Positions 61,738 through 64,000 of a stretch of DNA of 64,000 bases are shown in pieces. Made by a program: the position numbers and the translations under genes. The notes under the pieces are model-generated. The model was not told the origin of the DNA and searched no databases. It saw only the letters and a program-made list of their open reading frames with translations. The DNA is taken from positions 744,001 through 808,000 of the forward strand of contig JACCEP010000001.1 of NCBI GenBank assembly GCA_013416395.1, written 5' to 3'. Numbering within the stretch: the stretch's first letter is position 1; the number at the start of each line of letters is the position of its first letter. The stretch comes from Alcaligenaceae bacterium (GTDB lineage: Bacteria; Pseudomonadota; Gammaproteobacteria; Burkholderiales; Burkholderiaceae_B).

Positions 61738-62484
61738 TTAATTTTCGTAGCCTGGATTGCGACGATCCAGATAACGCAGCATGGCTGGCCACTCCAGAAT
61801 GCCGAAGGGGCGTCGAACCTGTGGTTGATAGCGATGGTAGGTTTTATCGATAACTTCTTGTGAAGGCAATACAAGCTCTGCGCCAGAGCCCAAGGCATCA
61901 ACCTGTACGCGGCACGCCATCTCCAGCCAGTACATGGCATTGAATGCTTCAGCGACACTCGGCGAGGCCACGAGTAGCCCGTGGTTGCGCAGTATCATCG
62001 CATCCTGATTACCCAGGTCTGCGACCAGCCTTTGCTGCTCATCCAGATCAATGGCGACGCTTTCGTAATCATGGTAGGCCACATCTCTGAAACGCATGGA
62101 CGTTTGTGCAAGTGGCATCAGGCCCTGCTTCATGGCTGATACGGCCATACCGGCTCTGGAATGTGTGTGGATCACGCACCCTACGTCATGGCGGGCGCCG
62201 TGCACTGCACTATGGATCACATAACCGGCCTCGTTGATACCGAACTCTTCAGTGGGATTGTCGAGAATCTCGCCCTTGAGGTTGATCTTTACAAGGCTTG
62301 AAGCCGTGATCTCTTCATACATGAGGCCATAGGGGTTGATGAGGATTTCGTCATCAGACCCCGGGACGCGTGCCGTAATGTGGTTGTATATGAGATCGCT
62401 CATGCCAAACAAAGGCATAAGCCGATAACAGGCTGCCAAGTCGACACGGGTTTGTTGTTCCTGGTCGCTGTATTTTTTCAACAC
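61738..62484 (-). CDS. Class II aldolase/adducin domain protein
   Basis: The 248-aa cytoplasmic protein has the class II aldolase zinc site: His106 and His108 in CVIHTHSRAG and His168 in LRNHGLL, with NHITARVPGSDDEILINPYG and LVKINLKGEI before it. The usual catalytic acidic residue could be Glu85 in INEAGY. It heads the operon with the second TRAP system and the LigI-like hydrolase, so it probably performs an aldol cleavage or decarboxylation of the imported hydroxy acid. Confidence 0.88.
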   Translation of the reverse strand: MLKKYSDQEQQTRVDLAACYRLMPLFGMSDLIYNHITARVPGSDDEILINPYGLMYEEITASSLVKINLKGEILDNPTEEFGINEAGYVIHSAVHGARHDVGCVIHTHSRAGMAVSAMKQGLMPLAQTSMRFRDVAYHDYESVAIDLDEQQRLVADLGNQDAMILRNHGLLVASPSVAEAFNAMYWLEMACRVQVDALGSGAELVLPSQEVIDKTYHRYQPQVRRPFGILEWPAMLRYLDRRNPGYEN

Positions 62485-62923
62485 TTCTATCGCTCCAAGT
62501 AATTGGGTAAAGCCACCCGAATTTCCAAGATATAGCTGCAGCGCTCACCGGCTTTATTCTTTCATGCGACAAACCCAGGGGCAACAAATGAATACACAAG
62601 CAAGGGTATTTGCTATGTGGGGTCGCTTGTTTTGATACATAACGCCCGTGGGTAACGATAGAGCGGAAACGTTTGATATTGCGGTTTGAACACTCAGCGG
62701 TTAAAGACATTTGTCAGCCCCGCGCCTACGTGTGAAACATGATTTCGAGACTGATATTAACTATATGGCCGTGGCGGGGATATCGGCAGTAGATGATTTC
62801 AATGTAAGCGAAAGCATCTGAGCGGGCTATATCCCTTTGTTCAAAAATGACGGCCATCAAGGTTCACCAGGCGTGCTTTGCCTACCATGAAATTGTTCTA
62901 AACAACTTCATCTGGAGAATCAA
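62485..62923. other. 439-bp divergent gap, one dyad near its right end
   Basis: This gap between the class II aldolase operon and the metal-resistance genes has no recognisable gene on either strand. Apart from the dyad at 62889-62909 I see no clear operator, terminator or RNA gene. It must hold the promoters of both divergent units. Confidence 0.4.
62889..62909. promoter_or_regulatory. 21-bp dyad just upstream of the HMA chaperone gene
   Basis: GAAATTGTT and AACAACTTC flank a CTA centre and pair at eight of nine positions. The dyad ends 14 bp before the ATG, close to the ribosome site GGAGA. It could be an operator for a metal-sensing repressor or a leader hairpin. Confidence 0.45.
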
Positions 62924-63169
62924 ATGAAAAAAGCCGTCCTCACCATGGAACCCTTCACCTGTCCTTCATGCATCAAAAAAATCGAGGGCACGCTGCTCAA
63001 GGTTGATGGTGTAAAGCACGCTAAGGTGCTCTTTAACGCGGGCAAGGTTCGTATCGAGTTCGATAGTTCGGTTACGAACGTCGACGCACTGGCAGATGTG
63101 GCCACTCGGTTGGGGTATCCCGTTCTCTCGACGAAAACGTCAAAAGACGTTGCGGTCGACACTGCTTAA
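62924..63169 (+). CDS. Heavy-metal-associated (HMA) domain metallochaperone
   Basis: The 81-aa protein is a single HMA ferredoxin-like domain with metal-binding C13-PS-C16 (MEPFTCPSCIKKIEGTLLKVDGV). The usual GMTCxxC has Phe-Thr in place of Met-Thr. It binds a soft metal such as Cu(I) or Zn(II)/Cd(II) and delivers it to the ATPase encoded next. CTGGAGAA precedes the ATG. Confidence 0.9.
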   Translation: MKKAVLTMEPFTCPSCIKKIEGTLLKVDGVKHAKVLFNAGKVRIEFDSSVTNVDALADVATRLGYPVLSTKTSKDVAVDTA

Positions 63170-63181
63170 CAACATGGAACA

Positions 63182-63200
63182 GGCCGGCCGGTGGCCGGCC
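63182..63200 (+). other. GGCCGGCC inverted repeat between HMA and ATPase genes
   Basis: GGCCGGCC occurs twice (63182-63189 and 63193-63200) around a GGT loop, giving a perfect 8-bp stem 12 bases after the HMA stop. No U-run follows. It could slow ribosomes or RNase and so set the ratio of chaperone to ATPase. Confidence 0.5.
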
Positions 63201-63224
63201 CATCCATAGTTTGGAGGAATGGAA

Positions 63225-64000
63225 ATGATTCAGCTAAAAAACGCTCAAATTGCCGGTGCAACCGGGCTTCTGTTGCTGACCGCCCTTGCGCTGCATTGGT
63301 TGGGTCTGGCAGATCTAAAAAATTATGTCTTGATCGCATCGTCCATCTTCGCAGGCTACTTTATCGCCATCAAGGCGTTCAAGTCTTTGCGAATGAAGGC
63401 ATTTAGCATCGATCTTCTCGTCACGATTGCAGTGATCGGTGCATTGATCATTGGCGAGTATTTTGAAGCGGCTGCGGTCACGTTTTTGTTTGTTTTCGGT
63501 GCCTATCTCGAAACGCGCACCTTGGAGCAGACGCGTTCTTCGCTTAAAAGTCTGATCGATATGACGCCCACGGAGGCCACGGTTATCCGGCCTGAAGGGC
63601 ATGTCAGGATTCCAGCCGAAGATCTTGAAAAAGGCGACCGTGTATTGATCCGCTCAGGCGAGAAGGTAGCCATAGACGGTTCTGTACTTGCTGGGCAGGC
63701 GTTAATTACCGAAGCCGCTATCACCGGAGAATCTGTACCTGCTGACAAGCGTGTGGGTGACCATGTTTATAGTGGCACTGTCGTCACCAACGGCTACATC
63801 GAGGTTCTGGCCGAAAAAGTGGGAGATGACACCACGTTCTCCAAAATTGTGGAGCTTATTGAAGACGCTCAAGAGTCCAAGACCAAAACCCAGAAATTTC
63901 TGGATCGGTTCGCAAATATTTACACGCCTTCAATTGTGGTGCTGGCTGTGTTGGTCTATGCGATTTCGCAAGATGTCGAACTGGCCCTGACCTTTCTCGT
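63225..64000 (+). CDS. P1B-type metal-translocating ATPase (partial, runs off the window)
   Basis: The first 258 codons of a heavy-metal P-type ATPase are present, starting at the ATG seven bases after GGAGG. Visible parts are two to four membrane helices (AGATGLLLLTALALHWLGL; NYVLIASSIFAGYFIAIKAF; FSIDLLVTIAVIGALIIGEYFEAAAVTFLFVFGAYLE), then the actuator domain with ITGESVP and a following SKTKTQKFLDRFANIYTPSIVVL helix. There is no N-terminal HMA domain; that role falls to the separate upstream protein. The CPC/SPC motif, phosphorylation site and metal preference lie beyond the edge. Confidence 0.9.
   Translation, partial: MIQLKNAQIAGATGLLLLTALALHWLGLADLKNYVLIASSIFAGYFIAIKAFKSLRMKAFSIDLLVTIAVIGALIIGEYFEAAAVTFLFVFGAYLETRTLEQTRSSLKSLIDMTPTEATVIRPEGHVRIPAEDLEKGDRVLIRSGEKVAIDGSVLAGQALITEAAITGESVPADKRVGDHVYSGTVVTNGYIEVLAEKVGDDTTFSKIVELIEDAQESKTKTQKFLDRFANIYTPSIVVLAVLVYAISQDVELALTFL

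Noticed and set aside
63182-63200. GGCCGGCC hairpin as an intrinsic terminator
   Set aside because: No U-tract follows and the next gene's ribosome site is about 12 bases away; termination would silence the ATPase.
63191-63406. 71-codon frame between the HMA gene and the ATPase
   Set aside because: Out of frame with the P1B-ATPase that begins at 63225, which has the ribosome site and clear family sequence.

Overview
The window looks like a chromosomal segment of a betaproteobacterium of the order Burkholderiales, most plausibly family Alcaligenaceae. This is inferred from gene content: two Bug-type (tripartite tricarboxylate) solute receptors, a DUF4148 protein, CaiB/BaiF CoA-transferases, two TRAP transporter sets, a Liv-type ABC transporter and LysR/IclR/LacI/AraC regulators beside catabolic genes. 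No rRNA, tRNA, CRISPR array, phage or insertion sequence was seen. Nearly all genes concern uptake and oxidation of organic acids or other small organic compounds.

Layout. (1) 1-12.6 kb: two CaiB/BaiF CoA-transferases, an acetyl-CoA hydrolase-family CoA-transferase, an IclR regulator, a TRAP transporter with two tandem DctP receptors, an acyl-CoA dehydrogenase, two MaoC-fold proteins, an MFS carrier and a DUF1330 protein. This is a CoA-dependent acid degradation locus. (2) 12.7-13.5 kb: an RlmA-like rRNA methyltransferase. (3) 13.6-19.8 kb: a LacI repressor divergent from a six-gene set (SnoaL-like, Bug, SDR, VOC, cupin, SDR), with a perfect 18-bp operator at the predicted transcription start. 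(4) 20-25.9 kb, minus strand: an MscS channel and a compact operon of CMD/AhpD-like protein, acyl-CoA-dehydrogenase-fold protein, a 54-aa rubredoxin and a nitrate/sulfonate/taurine-type ABC transporter. (5) 26-31.2 kb: an aspartate-dehydrogenase-like gene divergent from acuI, an acyl-CoA dehydrogenase with Asp in place of the catalytic Glu, a dienelactone hydrolase and a YihY protein. (6) 31.4-34 kb: an outer-membrane beta-barrel, a LysR regulator and a DUF4148 protein. (7) 34-43 kb: LivKHMGF, a BKACE (DUF849) enzyme, two SDRs and an AraC regulator.

(8) 43-52.2 kb is the most striking part. It is a seven-gene operon for a type II DMSO-reductase-family periplasmic molybdoenzyme (alpha, beta, TorD-like chaperone, heme-b gamma) followed by an Mrp/NBP35-like ATPase with an N-terminal four-cysteine motif, a 640-residue signal-less beta-propeller and a periplasmic cytochrome c. 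Upstream lies a perfect FNR/ANR box placed at exactly class II spacing from a -10 element, so anaerobic or microaerobic expression is predicted. (9) Converging on it is a 1118-aa gene that fuses a complete NDP-forming acyl-CoA ligase to a complete DUF1254/DUF1214 protein, a combination I do not recognise. (10) 55.8-62.5 kb: a LysR/Bug pair and a class II aldolase-TRAP-amidohydrolase operon. (11) 62.9 kb to the end: an HMA metallochaperone and the first part of a P1B-type metal ATPase, cut by the window edge.

The best candidates for something new are the molybdoenzyme operon with its three accessory genes, the ligase-DUF1254 fusion facing it, and the possible H-type pseudoknot in the molybdoenzyme leader. 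The substrate of the molybdoenzyme cannot be read from sequence alone. The family contains hydrocarbon and steroid hydroxylases, dimethylsulfide dehydrogenase and chlorate/selenate reductases.
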